A stretch of 45,476 nucleotides of DNA from Brochothrix campestris FSL F6-1037 (GCF_000525915.1 NZ_AODH01000049.1:1-45476), one strand, 5' to 3'; numbered from the stretch's first letter, positions 32,887-42,426 are shown. Notes: generated by a model not told the origin, from the sequence alone. Program-made: numbers and translations.

Positions 32887-33660
32887 ATGTTATTTGATAC
32901 ACATGTCCACATTAATGATGAGGCATATAATGAAGATCTTGAACAAGTGCTAGAAAATGCCAAGGCGCACGATGTGCAGTTTATGGCGGTGGTTGGTTTT
33001 AATGAAGTAACGATTAAGCGTGCTCTTGAATTGGCCGACAAATATGAGTTCGTATACCTTGTGCTCGGCTGGCATCCATGCGACGCTAATGATTTTACAG
33101 CAGAACATTTAGCGTGGTTACGAACGTTATGCGCCCATCCAAAGATGGTAGCGCTCGGTGAAATGGGACTGGATTATCATTGGGATATCGCGCCAAAAGA
33201 TGTTCAAAAAGACGTTTTTCGCCAACAAATTCGCCTGGCTCATGAAATGAAGCTGCCGATTGTTATTCACAATCGTGAGGCGACGGCGGATACATTACAA
33301 ATTTTACAAGAAGAACAAGCCCAAACAGTCGGTGGCATTATGCATTGCTTCGGTGAAACACAAGCGGTTATGCAACAAGTATTAGCGTTGGATTTCCACA
33401 TTGGCATTGGTGGAACAGTCACCTTCAAAAATACGTTGCTACCAAAAGAAGCTGCCAAAACGGTGCCACTTAATCGTTTGTTAATCGAAACAGATTGTCC
33501 GTATTTAGCACCAACACCATACCGTGGCAAACGGAATGAACCTGCCTATGTGCAACTCGTTGCCAAAGAAATTGCCAAGTTAAGAGAAATGGAATACACG
33601 GAAATTGCTAAAAAAACGACAGAAAACGCCTTGTCTTTGTTCAAAATAAATGAGAAATGA
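32887..33660 (+). CDS. tatD: TatD family metal-dependent DNase
   Basis: A TIM-barrel hydrolase of 257 residues. Metal ligands are visible as H-x-H in DTHVHIND, Glu in GEMGLDYH, His in PIVIHNREA, His in IMHCFGE, and Asp in IETDCPYLAP. Homologues act as 3'-5' exonucleases or deoxyribonucleases in repair and DNA turnover. AAGGAAGC is upstream. The position between metG and the yabE-like gene is conserved. Confidence 0.95.
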   Translation: MLFDTHVHINDEAYNEDLEQVLENAKAHDVQFMAVVGFNEVTIKRALELADKYEFVYLVLGWHPCDANDFTAEHLAWLRTLCAHPKMVALGEMGLDYHWDIAPKDVQKDVFRQQIRLAHEMKLPIVIHNREATADTLQILQEEQAQTVGGIMHCFGETQAVMQQVLALDFHIGIGGTVTFKNTLLPKEAAKTVPLNRLLIETDCPYLAPTPYRGKRNEPAYVQLVAKEIAKLREMEYTEIAKKTTENALSLFKINEK

Positions 33661-34015
33661 TGTTTTTTCACAAAGATATTTTAATATTAATCTTTAATTA
33701 AAAGGGTTCTTTTTGTTTTTCATCATAGATTGTGAAAAAAGTAATCTATTTGTAACGTTAATAACACATAACCGCTTATTTTAAAGGTTGAAAACAGTCT
33801 TTAATGCTATTGTTATAAGGTTTTCGCTCTATTTGATATATTTGCAATGATTTGCAATATAATCGAGAATTCGGAGTGTTTATTGAGAAGTGAATCGTTG
33901 TAAACGTTGGTTTGTCGGTCTTTCTTTCGATATGCCCTAGTAGTTGTGAATGTTATTTGCAATTCCCCATTGCTTTCTCATATACTAGTTTGAGTAGAAA
34001 GGGGGAGCAAAAAAA
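33661..34015 (+). other. Long intergenic region before the 3D-domain protein
   Basis: 355 bp, AT-rich, without a gene. TTTGCAAT recurs near 33841, 33851 and 33956. Two possible promoters are seen: TTGATA/TATAAT at 33833-33863 (19-bp spacer) and TTGCAA/TATACT at 33957-33986. I found no known riboswitch. It would fit complex control of a cell-wall enzyme, but this is inference. Confidence 0.45.
33957..33986 (+). promoter_or_regulatory. Proximal promoter of the 3D-domain protein gene
   Basis: TTGCAA (33957-33962), 18-bp spacer, TATACT (33981-33986), with the ribosome site AAAGGGGGAG directly downstream. The same TTGCAA-18-TATACT arrangement is found upstream of ldh. Confidence 0.6.
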
Positions 34016-35009
34016 ATGAAGTTATTCAATAAAATTTTGCCCCACTGGTCAATTAGTGTTGCACTAGTTGCCCTAATGATCGCGAGTTCGAGTATAATTG
34101 CCACAACTAACATATCAGCAATCACTGTACAAGCTGCAACTGAGGGTACAACACATCAAGGTATGATGGAAGCTCCTAAAGTAGGCAAATCAGCCATTGT
34201 TAATGAAATTGTTAAAGTGGATATCATTGATTCAAAAGGTAGTGTCACAAGTTTGTCAGCCATTAAAGGCATCACATTGGCACAAGCATTTAAAAATGCA
34301 AACTTCCAATTACCGCTGTCTGAAGATTTAACTGTCAGCTTGGATACAATCGTAACAGCAGATATGACGGTTATGTTGAAAGCCTACCAAGAAAAGGTTG
34401 AAACAAAAAAAAATCGGATTTGCAACAATTGAAAAAGAAGACGATACCTTAGCTAAAGGTAAGAAGACAGTTAAGCAACAAGGGCATCAAGGTGAAAAAA
34501 AGGTTACGATTGAGCAAACAGTTATTAATGAAAAAATTGTAGCTAGCAACACAGTTACAACTAAAGTAACTAAAAAACCAGTAACCAAAATTGTTTTAGT
34601 CGGTACAAAAGAAAAAGTAATCGCTAAAAAGGTTACAGCTGAAAAATCCACTTCGATAACTCAAGCAATTGTCGAAGAAACTGGCGAAACAGATACAATA
34701 ACTAACGAAACAACGGTAGAACCAGCCACTACAACTACTGGTACTACATTACAAGTTGAAGCGACAGCTTATACTGGCGGAGGTATTACTGCGACAGGGA
34801 TTCATTTAAATGATAACTCTAAGGTAATTGCGGTTGATCCTTCTGTTATACCTTTAGGCAGCCGCGTAATGATTGATGGCTATGGTGAATACATTGCAGG
34901 CGATACTGGTGGTGCGATTCACGGTAACATTGTCGATCTTTATGTAGCGACACAAAGCGAAGCTATTTCATTCGGACGTCGGGCATTAACCATTCATATT
35001 ATCAAGTAA
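34016..35009 (+). CDS. G5 and 3D-domain cell-wall protein (YabE/RpfB-like), frameshifted
   Basis: A secreted protein related to YabE of Bacillus. The N-terminal signal or anchor is at about residues 13-42, with AAT after the hydrophobic stretch. One DUF348-like domain (about 58-128) follows, then a G5 domain (about 130-205). A Thr-rich linker leads to the C-terminal 3D domain with AVDPSVIPLGSRVMI and AGDTGGAIHGNIVDL, whose aspartates form the lytic site. A nine-A run (34405-34413) breaks the frame inside ETKKIGFATIEKEDD; with eight A the product has 330 residues. It is shorter than YabE, which has more DUF348 copies. The likely role is peptidoglycan cleavage or remodelling. Confidence 0.87.
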
Positions 35010-35017
35010 GTTATTTC

Positions 35018-35068
35018 AACTGTCTATCTTCCTCGTCTGAACGAGTGAAGGTAGGCAGTTTTTTTTTT
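35018..35068 (+). terminator. Intrinsic terminator after the 3D-domain protein gene
   Basis: AACTGTCTATCTTC pairs with GAAGGTAGGCAGTT, with an inner CTCGT/ACGAG stem, then nine T. Confidence 0.9.
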
Positions 35069-35117
35069 GTTGTGGTAATATAGGTAAGAGTATTAAATGA
35101 AACGAAGGACGGTTTAT

Positions 35118-35681
35118 ATGAAAATTAAAGAAGTGATAGTGGTTGAGGGCAAGGATGACACACGAGCGATTCATCGGGCTGTTGAGGCGGATACAATCGA
35201 GACGAACGGGTCTGAAATTGCACCAGGCACGTTAGAACGAATAAAAAAAGCGCAAGCAGTTCGGGGGGTAATCGTTTTTACCGACCCTGATTTTCCGGGT
35301 AATAAAATTAGACAGACAATCGAAGCCTATGTACCAGGGTGTAAACATGCGTTTATCGAGCGTAACGATGCCCGTTCTAAACGGGTGGGAGCTAGCTTAG
35401 GTGTTGAGCATGCGTCGGTGGCTGTGATTAAAGAAGCGTTAGAGCATGTGTATACGTCTGATCCAGACGCATTTAAATCGGAAATAACACAGGCTGAGTT
35501 AATGGCGCTGGGCTACTTAGGAGGCACAGGATCGAAACAAAAACGTGCCTTATTGGGAGATGCGTTAAAAATAGGTTATACGAATGGAAAACAGTTGTTG
35601 AATCGGCTACGGATGTTCCAGATAACGAGAGAACAGTTTGAAGCTGCTCAAGCAGCAATCGAGAAGGGAAGTAAAAAATGA
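35118..35681 (+). CDS. rnmV: Ribonuclease M5
   Basis: A Toprim nuclease that matures 5S rRNA, with [15 protein letters not shown] and [12 protein letters not shown] as the acidic Toprim motifs. The ATG at 35118 behind AAGGACGG gives 187 residues, the family length. The in-frame ATG at 35097 has no ribosome site. The stop overlaps the rsmA start by 4 bp (ATGA), so the two are coupled. Confidence 0.94.
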   Translation: MKIKEVIVVEGKDDTRAIHRAVEADTIETNGSEIAPGTLERIKKAQAVRGVIVFTDPDFPGNKIRQTIEAYVPGCKHAFIERNDARSKRVGASLGVEHASVAVIKEALEHVYTSDPDAFKSEITQAELMALGYLGGTGSKQKRALLGDALKIGYTNGKQLLNRLRMFQITREQFEAAQAAIEKGSKK

Positions 35682-36565
35682 CACGTCAAAATGCAATTTC
35701 AACACCATCTAAAACAAAAGAGATCCTCCAAAAATATGATTTTATGTTTAAAAAGAGCTTAGGTCAAAACTTTATTATCGATACGAATATTTTATTGAAT
35801 ATTGTCGAGGCGGCACGCATCGATGAAGAGTCAAATGTTATGGAGGTAGGGCCAGGTATTGGTGCTCTAACCGAACAGTTGGCGAAATATAGTAAACAAG
35901 TATTGGCGTTTGAAATTGATCAACGTCTTTTGCCTATTTTAGAAGATACCTTGTCTGATTATGATAATATTCACGTTCATCATGAGGACGTGTTGAAAGC
36001 GGATGTGCCAGCCTTACTGGATCAATACCTGCCTGCTGAAGGTGGTGTTCATGTGGTGGCTAATTTACCATACTATGTTACGACACCGATTATTCTAGGA
36101 TTGTTAAAAGTGCCGCGGATTGAATCGTTCACAATCATGATGCAAAAAGAAGTGGCGGATCGTATTTCGGCAAAACCTGGCACGAAGGCTTACGGTAGTT
36201 TATCAATTGCTGTTCAGTACTATATGCAAGCTGAGGTGGCTTTGATTGTACCTAAGACGGTCTTTATGCCTCAACCTAACGTTGAGTCCGCTGTTATTCA
36301 TTTACGCCGTCATGAACAGCCAGTGGCGCATGTTGAAGATGAAGCCTTTTTCTTCGTTGTGACACGTGCCTCGTTCCAACAACGTCGTAAAACGTTATGG
36401 AATAATTTAACAGCGAGCTTCGCAGAATTAAAACCGCAAAAAGAGGCGTTTGCAGATGAATTGTCGGCGTATGATATTTCGTTAACACAACGTGGGGAAA
36501 CATTATCGATTGTTGACTTTGCTAACTTAGCAAATGTATTATTGAAATATGTGACCCATAAATAA
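35678..36565 (+). CDS. rsmA: 16S rRNA dimethyladenosine transferase
   Basis: KsgA dimethylates A1518 and A1519 of 16S rRNA. SAM motif I is [16 protein letters not shown] and the catalytic motif IV is [21 protein letters not shown] near the N-terminus is typical; 295 residues. It overlaps rnmV by 4 bp. Downstream lies a repeat-bearing region with a hairpin at 36714. Confidence 0.96.
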   Translation: MTRQNAISTPSKTKEILQKYDFMFKKSLGQNFIIDTNILLNIVEAARIDEESNVMEVGPGIGALTEQLAKYSKQVLAFEIDQRLLPILEDTLSDYDNIHVHHEDVLKADVPALLDQYLPAEGGVHVVANLPYYVTTPIILGLLKVPRIESFTIMMQKEVADRISAKPGTKAYGSLSIAVQYYMQAEVALIVPKTVFMPQPNVESAVIHLRRHEQPVAHVEDEAFFFVVTRASFQQRRKTLWNNLTASFAELKPQKEAFADELSAYDISLTQRGETLSIVDFANLANVLLKYVTHK

Positions 36566-36739
36566 AGAGAATGTCACCTCGAATGAAAGTGAAATCAACT
36601 GGTTAGAAATAGAAGCAAACGACATTCCTAATCAAACTGATCATCTCGTAACCAAGGCCGCATTACTATTTTTCGAAAGAAGAAGAAGCATGATTCGTCT
36701 TTGTCTACAAGCTAGAACCGCCTTTTATAAGGCGGTTCT
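36566..36739 (+). repeat. Dispersed intergenic element after rsmA, ending in a hairpin
   Basis: AAAGTGAAATCAACTGG (about 36586-36602) resembles the module behind guaB. ATTCGTCTTTGTCTACAA (36693-36710) matches the module at 9682-9699 in 17 of 18 positions (inverted). The hairpin AGAACCGCC / GGCGGTTCT at 36714-36722 and 36731-36739 follows after 3 bp. No coding sequence is seen in 36566-36892. Confidence 0.65.
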
Positions 36740-36741
36740 TC
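36714..36741 (+). terminator. Terminator-like hairpin after rsmA
   Basis: AGAACCGCCTT pairs with AAGGCGGTTCT around TTAT. Few T follow (TTC), so termination may be weak. Confidence 0.6.
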
Positions 36742-36801
36742 ACAATTTAGTCAGTAATTAGCTGAAATAAAAAAAAAACTGATTTTTATCCCGAAAAATA
36801 A

Positions 36802-36830
36802 TTGACTTGGCGTGTCATCACTGATAAAAT
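36802..36830 (+). promoter_or_regulatory. Strong promoter of veg
   Basis: TTGACT (36802-36807), 17-bp spacer, TAAAAT (36825-36830). veg has a very strong vegetative promoter in B. subtilis, and this matches in position and quality. Confidence 0.8.
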
Positions 36831-36892
36831 GGTTAGTTACTTGCTTTTTTTGTTTGGTTATGGTATCATTAAGTATAGTGAGGTGGATGCGC

Positions 36893-37148
36893 ATGTCAAA
36901 AACACTGGCAACTATCAAAAATAAACTTGATAGTCATTTAGGTGATCGTTTAATGTTAAAGGCAAATGGTGGTCGAAAAAAAAATTGTAGAGCGTAGTGG
37001 TATTTTATCCGAAACGTATCCGTCAGTTTTTGTGGTTGAATTAGATCAAGACGAAAACAATTTCGAACGTGTATCATACAGTTATGCAGATGTATTAACA
37101 GATGCTGTGGAAATTGTGTTTGATGTAGAAAAAGCAATCGAGGCTTAA
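36893..37148 (+). CDS. veg: Veg protein, frameshifted
   Basis: A small conserved protein that in B. subtilis stimulates biofilm gene expression. The ATG at 36893 follows GTGAGGTG and reads [21 protein letters not shown] nine-A run (36976-36984) breaks the frame after NGGRKK. With eight A it continues [20 protein letters not shown] to the end, 84 residues. [11 protein letters not shown] and [11 protein letters not shown] are the hallmark segments. Confidence 0.92.
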
Positions 37149-37527
37149 TTTATAATTAACAAAAATGAGTTATTTTTCATGTGGCGAACACTTAGTTTGC
37201 CTTTTTTTATGTCCAATTATAAAAAAACGCTCACAGAACGTTTAATCGCGAAAGAACTTGATAGCGTTATCGATTAAGTGGTACTATAAAAAACAAAGCT
37301 TAAACGATGACAGTGCTGACGAGGATTGTTAAAAAATAAAAAAGAAAGCACAACGGCTCTATAATAGTGTCAAAGGCTTTTATAAAAAGGTATATCTCGT
37401 TCAATTTATTCATCATTAAAAAAACAAGCGCACGCTCGTTTTTTCTACTATAATAAGAGATAACCGAATAAAAAAAGAAAACACGACATGATTGTTTGTG
37501 TTTAATAGAAAAGTGGGGGGTAAAACA
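37149..37527 (+). other. Intergenic region veg-purR
   Basis: About 380 bp, very AT-rich. A terminator for veg lies at 37183-37208. TATAAT boxes occur at 37360-37365 and 37449-37454. ATAACCGAATAAA (37460-37472) resembles a PurR box (core CCGAA), suggesting autoregulation of purR. ispE, which lies between veg and purR in Bacillus and Listeria, is not found here, and I saw no remnant of it. Confidence 0.5.
37183..37208 (+). terminator. Intrinsic terminator of veg
   Basis: GGCGAAC pairs with GTTTGCC (one G-T pair) around ACTTA region, followed by seven T. Confidence 0.8.
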
Positions 37528-38346
37528 GTGAAAGTAAGAAGAAGTGAACGATTAATTGATATGACGCAACATCTTTTAGCTCATCCAAGAACACTCATTT
37601 CACTCAGTTTTTTTGCTAATCGTTATGAATCAGCTAAATCTTCAATTAGTGAAGATTTAATGATTATCAAAAAAACGTTTGAGAATAGAGGGATTGGAAC
37701 GTTAGAAACATTGCCTGGAGCAGCTGGCGGTGTACGATATTTATCTAAAATGAGCCGAGAAAACGCAGATGCTTTCGTGGGGGAATTATGTACACGGATT
37801 GCGGACAAAGAACGCCTATTACCAGGAGGGTATTTGTTTTTGTCTGATATTTTAGGGGAACCGGAAACGTTACATACCATTGGTAAAATCTTTGCTTCGA
37901 AATTTGTGAATACTAAAATCGATATTATTATGACTGTGGCGACGAAAGGAATTCCGATTGCACAAGCTGTGGCGAGTGAATTGAATGTGCCGTTTGTGAT
38001 TGTGCGTCGTGATAATAAAGTGACTGAAGGCTCGACAGTAAGTATAAATTACGTCTCAGGGTCATCGTCACGGATTGAGAAAATGGCGTTGTCTAAGCGT
38101 AGTTTACCTGTTGGTTCAAATGTTCTTGTCGTCGATGATTTTATGAAAGCCGGCGGAACGGTTAACGGCATGAAGAGTTTGTTAGAGGAATTTGATGCTA
38201 AGTTAGCGGGTATCGGTGTTTTGGTAGAAGATGAGAATGTCGGTGAGAAATTAGTCGATGACTATGTTTCGATAGTACGTGTCCAAAATGTAGATATTCG
38301 TCAGCAATCAATTGAAGTCGAAAAGGGAAATGTTTTTAACGACTGA
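37528..38346 (+). CDS. purR: Purine operon repressor PurR
   Basis: A 272-residue repressor with an N-terminal winged helix (RRSERLIDMTQHLLAHP) and a PRTase-like domain. The PRPP-binding loop VLVVDDFMKAGGTVNGM is intact. The GTG at 37528 gives MKVRRSERLID; the open frame upstream is not conserved. GTGGGGGG serves as an unusual ribosome site. In Bacillus it represses purine genes, with PRPP as inducer. guaB, guaC and prs, all within the window, are natural parts of the same economy. Confidence 0.94.
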   Translation: MKVRRSERLIDMTQHLLAHPRTLISLSFFANRYESAKSSISEDLMIIKKTFENRGIGTLETLPGAAGGVRYLSKMSRENADAFVGELCTRIADKERLLPGGYLFLSDILGEPETLHTIGKIFASKFVNTKIDIIMTVATKGIPIAQAVASELNVPFVIVRRDNKVTEGSTVSINYVSGSSSRIEKMALSKRSLPVGSNVLVVDDFMKAGGTVNGMKSLLEEFDAKLAGIGVLVEDENVGEKLVDDYVSIVRVQNVDIRQQSIEVEKGNVFND

Positions 38347-38391
38347 GGAATCTAATAATGGTTCTTATACAAACACGTTTGAACTGATAGG

Positions 38392-38456
38392 ATGATGGGT
38401 AAGTATAAATAATGAAACCTCTGATTTTTCACACACCAGAGTGGTTCATCCATCAT
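38392..38456 (+). promoter_or_regulatory. Long hairpin in the spoVG 5' region
   Basis: ATGATGG (38392-38398) pairs with CCATCAT (38450-38456). Inside, ATGAAACC with one bulge pairs with GGTTCAT, and CTCTG pairs with CAGAG. The structure ends about 20 bp before the spoVG start and just before its ribosome site. It has no T-run, so it is not a terminator. Its role is unknown. Confidence 0.6.
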
Positions 38457-38476
38457 GAATAAAGGACGTGTTGAAT

Positions 38477-38791
38477 ATGCAAGTGACAGATGTGAGGTTA
38501 CGTAAGGTAGAAACTGATGGTCGGATGAAAGCAATTGCATCAATAACCTTTGATGGTGAATTTGTGGTGCACGATATCCGTATTATCGACGGGAATGATG
38601 ATCTGTTCGTTGCAATGCCGAGTAAGCGTGGCGCTGATGGCGAATTTAGAGATATTGCTCACCCAATTAACTCCGATACACGTGCTAAAATTCAAGCGGC
38701 GGTTCTGGCGGCTTATCATGCAACCGACGAGACGGATGTGAAGGCAGAAAAGCCAGTAGAGGATAGTGTTGATACGGATGCAGAAAGTTAA
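38477..38791 (+). CDS. spoVG: SpoVG-family RNA/DNA-binding regulator
   Basis: A 104-residue regulator known from Bacillus, Listeria and Staphylococcus, where it binds nucleic acid. The ATG at 38477 behind AAAGGACG gives [40 protein letters not shown] and [14 protein letters not shown] are typical. The acidic tail ([18 protein letters not shown]) varies in the family. There is one copy here, whereas Listeria has two. No sporulation genes are seen in the window, so the name does not imply spores. Confidence 0.95.
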   Translation: MQVTDVRLRKVETDGRMKAIASITFDGEFVVHDIRIIDGNDDLFVAMPSKRGADGEFRDIAHPINSDTRAKIQAAVLAAYHATDETDVKAEKPVEDSVDTDAES

Positions 38792-38811
38792 ATATCTGCG
38801 AAATAGAAGGG

Positions 38812-38867
38812 CAGATTGAAGTGGGACGTTGAGTTAGATGAACGTTAGACTTTAATCTGTTTTTTTA
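38812..38867 (+). terminator. Intrinsic terminator after spoVG
   Basis: CAGATT (38812-38817) pairs with AATCTG (38854-38859), with an inner ACGTT/AACGT stem, followed by eight T. Confidence 0.75.
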
Positions 38868-38971
38868 TAATTAATTGATTATGACTATTTCCTTGAAAAA
38901 AGTGTTGATTTACGCTATCATATTGATGTATATGACCTTTTTTTAAAGTAAGCGTGAGGAGGAGTCAAAGC

Positions 38972-40348
38972 ATGGAAAATCACTATGCGATTGTACTTGC
39001 GGCAGGTCAGGGCACACGTATGAAATCAAAATTATACAAAGTATTGCACCCTGTTTGTGGTAAGCCGATGGTTGAACATGTCGTTGAACAAGTAAAGGCA
39101 CTTGATTTTGGTGAAATAGTTACAGTGGTTGGCCATGGTGCCGAAACGGTTGAATCTCATCTCAATGGTAAGAGTCTATTTGTGAAACAAGAAGAACAAT
39201 TAGGAACAGCGCATGCTGTTATGCAAGCTGCCCCTCTCTTAGAAGGTAAAGAAGGGATTACGCTTGTTTTATGTGGCGATACGCCGCTCTTAACAAGTGA
39301 AACGTTGGCAGAACTCGTTACGTATCATAAAGATAAAAAAGCGATGGCAACAATTTTAACGGCAGAAGCACAAAATCCGATGGGATACGGTCGGATTGTA
39401 CGTAATGATTTAGGAATTGTCGAAAAAATTGTTGAACAGAAAGATGCCTCTGAAAAAATTCAAACGATTACTGAAATAAACACAGGCACATTTTGTTTTG
39501 ATAACAAGGCGTTGTTTGCGGCGTTAAATAAAGTAACAAACGAAAATGCGCAAGCAGAATTTTATTTAACCGATGTTATCGGTATTTTACGCGAACAAAA
39601 TGATGTTGTAGCAGCTTACCGGATGCATGATTTTTCAGAATCACTTGGAGTTAACGATCGTGTAGCCTTAGCACAAGCACAGCAGTTGATGAAACAACGT
39701 ATTAATGAAACGCATATGCGTCAAGGTGTTACGATTGTCGATCCTTTGAATACATATATCGAAAGCGATGTTATTATTGCAGCTGATACGGTGATTGAAC
39801 CGGGTGTACGTTTAAAAGGTAACACAATAATCGGCTCTGATTGTATTATTTCAGGGGATACCGAAATTGTTGATTCAACAATTGGGAATAAAGTGACGGT
39901 ACGTTCATCGGCGATTGAAGAAAGCAACATTTCAGACGGTGTACAAGTTGGTCCATATGCTCATATTCGTCCGAATTCTAACATCGCCTCACAGGTTAAA
40001 ATCGGTAACTTTGTCGAGGTTAAAAATGCAACAATTGATGAAGGGTCTAAAATTCCGCACTTAAGCTATGTTGGTGACGCCACAGTGGGTCACGATGTGA
40101 ACATTGGTTGTGGGAGTATTACTGTCAACTATGATGGTACGAACAAACACCACACTGCAATTGGTAACAACGTGTTTGTTGGCTGTAATAGTAACCTTGT
40201 AGCACCTGTTACGATTGCGAGCAATACATTTATTGCGGCCGGATCGACCATTACAAAAAATGTTCCTGAACATGCGCTTGCAGTTGCACGTGCACGTCAA
40301 ACAAATAAAGAAGGATACGCTGAAAAATTCGGCTTTTCTAAAAAATAA
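38972..40348 (+). CDS. glmU: Bifunctional GlmU (UDP-GlcNAc synthesis)
   Basis: N-acetyltransferase and uridyltransferase that makes UDP-GlcNAc for wall synthesis. The N-terminal nucleotidyltransferase has [19 protein letters not shown] (about residues 10-28). The C-terminal half (about 252-458) is a left-handed beta-helix with hexapeptide repeats such as [11 protein letters not shown] and [12 protein letters not shown]. The ATG at 38972 behind GAGGAGG gives [12 protein letters not shown]; 458 residues. prs follows after 15 bp, as in Bacillus. Confidence 0.97.
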   Translation: MENHYAIVLAAGQGTRMKSKLYKVLHPVCGKPMVEHVVEQVKALDFGEIVTVVGHGAETVESHLNGKSLFVKQEEQLGTAHAVMQAAPLLEGKEGITLVLCGDTPLLTSETLAELVTYHKDKKAMATILTAEAQNPMGYGRIVRNDLGIVEKIVEQKDASEKIQTITEINTGTFCFDNKALFAALNKVTNENAQAEFYLTDVIGILREQNDVVAAYRMHDFSESLGVNDRVALAQAQQLMKQRINETHMRQGVTIVDPLNTYIESDVIIAADTVIEPGVRLKGNTIIGSDCIISGDTEIVDSTIGNKVTVRSSAIEESNISDGVQVGPYAHIRPNSNIASQVKIGNFVEVKNATIDEGSKIPHLSYVGDATVGHDVNIGCGSITVNYDGTNKHHTAIGNNVFVGCNSNLVAPVTIASNTFIAAGSTITKNVPEHALAVARARQTNKEGYAEKFGFSKK

Positions 40349-40363
40349 TACGCGGAGGTTCTC

Positions 40364-41321
40364 ATGTCTAAATTGTACGAAGATTCAAAGCTCAAGATTT
40401 TCTCATTAAGTTCAAACCCTAAACTAGCAGAAGAAATTGCCAACAAGGTCGGTGTTCCACTCGGTAAATCATCAGTGACACACTTTAGCGATGGTGAAAT
40501 TCAAATTAGTATTGAAGAAAGTATTCGTGGTTGTCACGTGTACGTTGTTCAGTCAACAAGTGGCCCTGTTAACTCTAATTTAATGGAATTACTAATTATG
40601 ATTGATGCGCTTAAACGTGCATCAGCTGCAACAATCAATATTGTAATGCCTTATTACGGTTACGCACGTCAAGATCGTAAAGCACGATCACGTGAACCAA
40701 TCACTGCTAAGCTAGTAGCGGATTTAATTGAAAAAGCCGGTGCAACTCGTGCGATTATGATTGATTTACATGCACCTCAAATCCAAGGATTTTTCGATAT
40801 GCCAATCGATCATCTGACAGGTGTGCCATTATTAGCAGAACATTTTAAAAAACACAGTTGATACGAGCAATGTGGTCGTTGTTTCACCTGATCACGGTGG
40901 TGTCACACGTGCGCGTAAAATGGCTGATAAATTAAAAGCACCAATTGCCATTATTGATAAACGTCGTCCGCGTCCGAACGTTGCTGAAGTAATGAACATT
41001 GTTGGTAATGTTGAAGGTGCAACTTGTATTTTAGTTGATGACATTATCGATACAGCGGGTACAATTACGTTAGCTGCCCAAGCTTTATTAGACAGTGGTG
41101 CGAAAGAAGTTTACGCTTGTTGTACACACCCTGTTTTATCGGGTCCAGCAATTGAACGTATCAGTAACTCAAGTATCAAAACAATGGTTGTTACAAATAC
41201 AATCGTGTTACCTGAAGAGAAACAATGCGATAAAATCACACAAATTTCAGTTGGTGGACTGTTAGGCGAAGCGATTTTACGTGTGCATGAAAACCGTTCA
41301 GTTAGTGGATTGTTCGAATAA
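40364..41321 (+). CDS. prs: Ribose-phosphate pyrophosphokinase, frameshifted
   Basis: Makes PRPP from ribose-5-phosphate; essential, and the source of the ligand read by PurR. SRDGEI-type and [17 protein letters not shown] motifs are in the first half. The PRPP-binding loop [14 protein letters not shown] is in the second. The two frames join near an A-run at 40847-40852. One base less gives HFK(N/K)[16 protein letters not shown], and 318 residues in all, the standard length. The junction is in a region conserved in the family, so a sequence error is likely. Confidence 0.93.
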
Positions 41322-41330
41322 ATTGTGTTT

Positions 41331-41370
41331 AAAAGCCCTTACCGATTTTTTAGCGGTAAGGGCTTTTTTT
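41331..41370. terminator. Bidirectional terminator between prs and ldh
   Basis: AAAAGCCCTTACCG (41331-41344) pairs with CGGTAAGGGCTTTT (41354-41367). T-runs follow on the plus strand, and a TTTAAACAC tail follows on the minus strand. It separates the convergent prs and ldh genes. Confidence 0.9.
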
Positions 41371-42311
41371 TAAACGATTGAATCTTTTAAAATTGCTTTT
41401 AAGGTTGCTGCGGAATGTTCCATCTCTTCTTGTTCTTTTCTATTTAAAGGAACTTCTGCTACGAGAGAAATACCGCTACGTCCAATTACGGCAGGGGTGC
41501 CGAGGTAAATATCAGAGATGCCATAATGGCTACCATCCATATATGCGCTGACAGGTAAGACCGCATTTTCATTGTTGAAGACGGCACGCGTAATTCGTGC
41601 TAAGGCACTAGCGACACCATATGAGGTAGAGCCTTTTTTCGCGATAATCGAGTATGCTGCATCACGAACGGCGATGCGAAATTCTTCTTTCGCTTCATCG
41701 GTAAAATCAGGAAGCCATTTTTCAATCGGGAGATTACCGATACGGATGTTTGACCAAGCGATAAAGCCAGTGTCGCCATGTTCACCGAGGACATAGCCGT
41801 GAACGCTACCAGCTTCCACATTTATTTTTTCGGCTAAAGTTTGACGAAGACGGGCTGTATCGAGTGATGTGCCAGAGCCAATCACTTGTTCGGAGGGCAA
41901 TCCGCTCCATTTAAGCGTAGCGTATGTAAGGATATCAACAGGATTGGATGCAATTAAAAAGATACCTTTGAAGCCAGTTGCCATCACTGCATCGACAATC
42001 GTTTTTAAAATGGAAAGGTTACGTGACACTAAATCGAGTCGTGTTTCACCGGGCTTTTGAGCAGTACCAGCGGTGATGCAAATAAGATCAGCATCTGCAC
42101 AGTCAGTGTAGCTTGCAGAATAGATTTTTTTCGGTGGCAGAAAGGGAAGGGCGTGTCTTAAATCTAATGCATCTCCTTCTGTTCGAGCGGTATCGACATC
42201 AATGATACCTAATTCATGACCGATTCCTTGGTTAACAAGAGCGAAAGCGTAGGCGGAACCAACGGCTCCATCCCCAATCAAAATAACTTTTTGTTTGTTA
42301 GAAACTACCAT
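41370..42311 (-). CDS. ldh: L-lactate dehydrogenase
   Basis: Reduces pyruvate to L-lactate with NADH, 313 residues. The Rossmann motif is IGDGAVGSAYAFAL. Gln in AGTAQKPGETRLDL marks lactate rather than malate specificity, and the catalytic His is in GEHGDTGFIAWS. SNPVDI supplies another active-site segment. The ATG at 42311 lies about 10 bp from GGGAGG. It is convergent with prs and divergent from ctc. In Listeria ldh also follows prs, but with the virulence island in between in pathogenic species. Confidence 0.96.
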   Translation of the reverse strand: MVVSNKQKVILIGDGAVGSAYAFALVNQGIGHELGIIDVDTARTEGDALDLRHALPFLPPKKIYSASYTDCADADLICITAGTAQKPGETRLDLVSRNLSILKTIVDAVMATGFKGIFLIASNPVDILTYATLKWSGLPSEQVIGSGTSLDTARLRQTLAEKINVEAGSVHGYVLGEHGDTGFIAWSNIRIGNLPIEKWLPDFTDEAKEEFRIAVRDAAYSIIAKKGSTSYGVASALARITRAVFNNENAVLPVSAYMDGSHYGISDIYLGTPAVIGRSGISLVAEVPLNRKEQEEMEHSAATLKAILKDSIV

Positions 42312-42348
42312 CCATCATTACCTCCCTTAAAGTAGTGTTACATCTAAT

Positions 42349-42378
42349 AGTATACGGGCAGTTAATTATAAATTGCAA
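42349..42378 (-). promoter_or_regulatory. Promoter of ldh
   Basis: Read on the minus strand: TTGCAA, 18-bp spacer, TATACT, about 38 bp upstream of the ATG. No full Rex or CcpA site could be assigned with confidence. Confidence 0.6.
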
Positions 42379-42426
42379 TTAAACACAATTGTTCAAGTGT
42401 CTTGATTGCTAGAGCTGTTGTGAAAA

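Noticed and set aside
38477..38791. Evidence that the organism forms spores
   Set aside because: spoVG and the yabE-like gene occur in many non-sporulating Firmicutes. The sporulation genes that flank them in Bacillus (yabG, sspF) are absent here.
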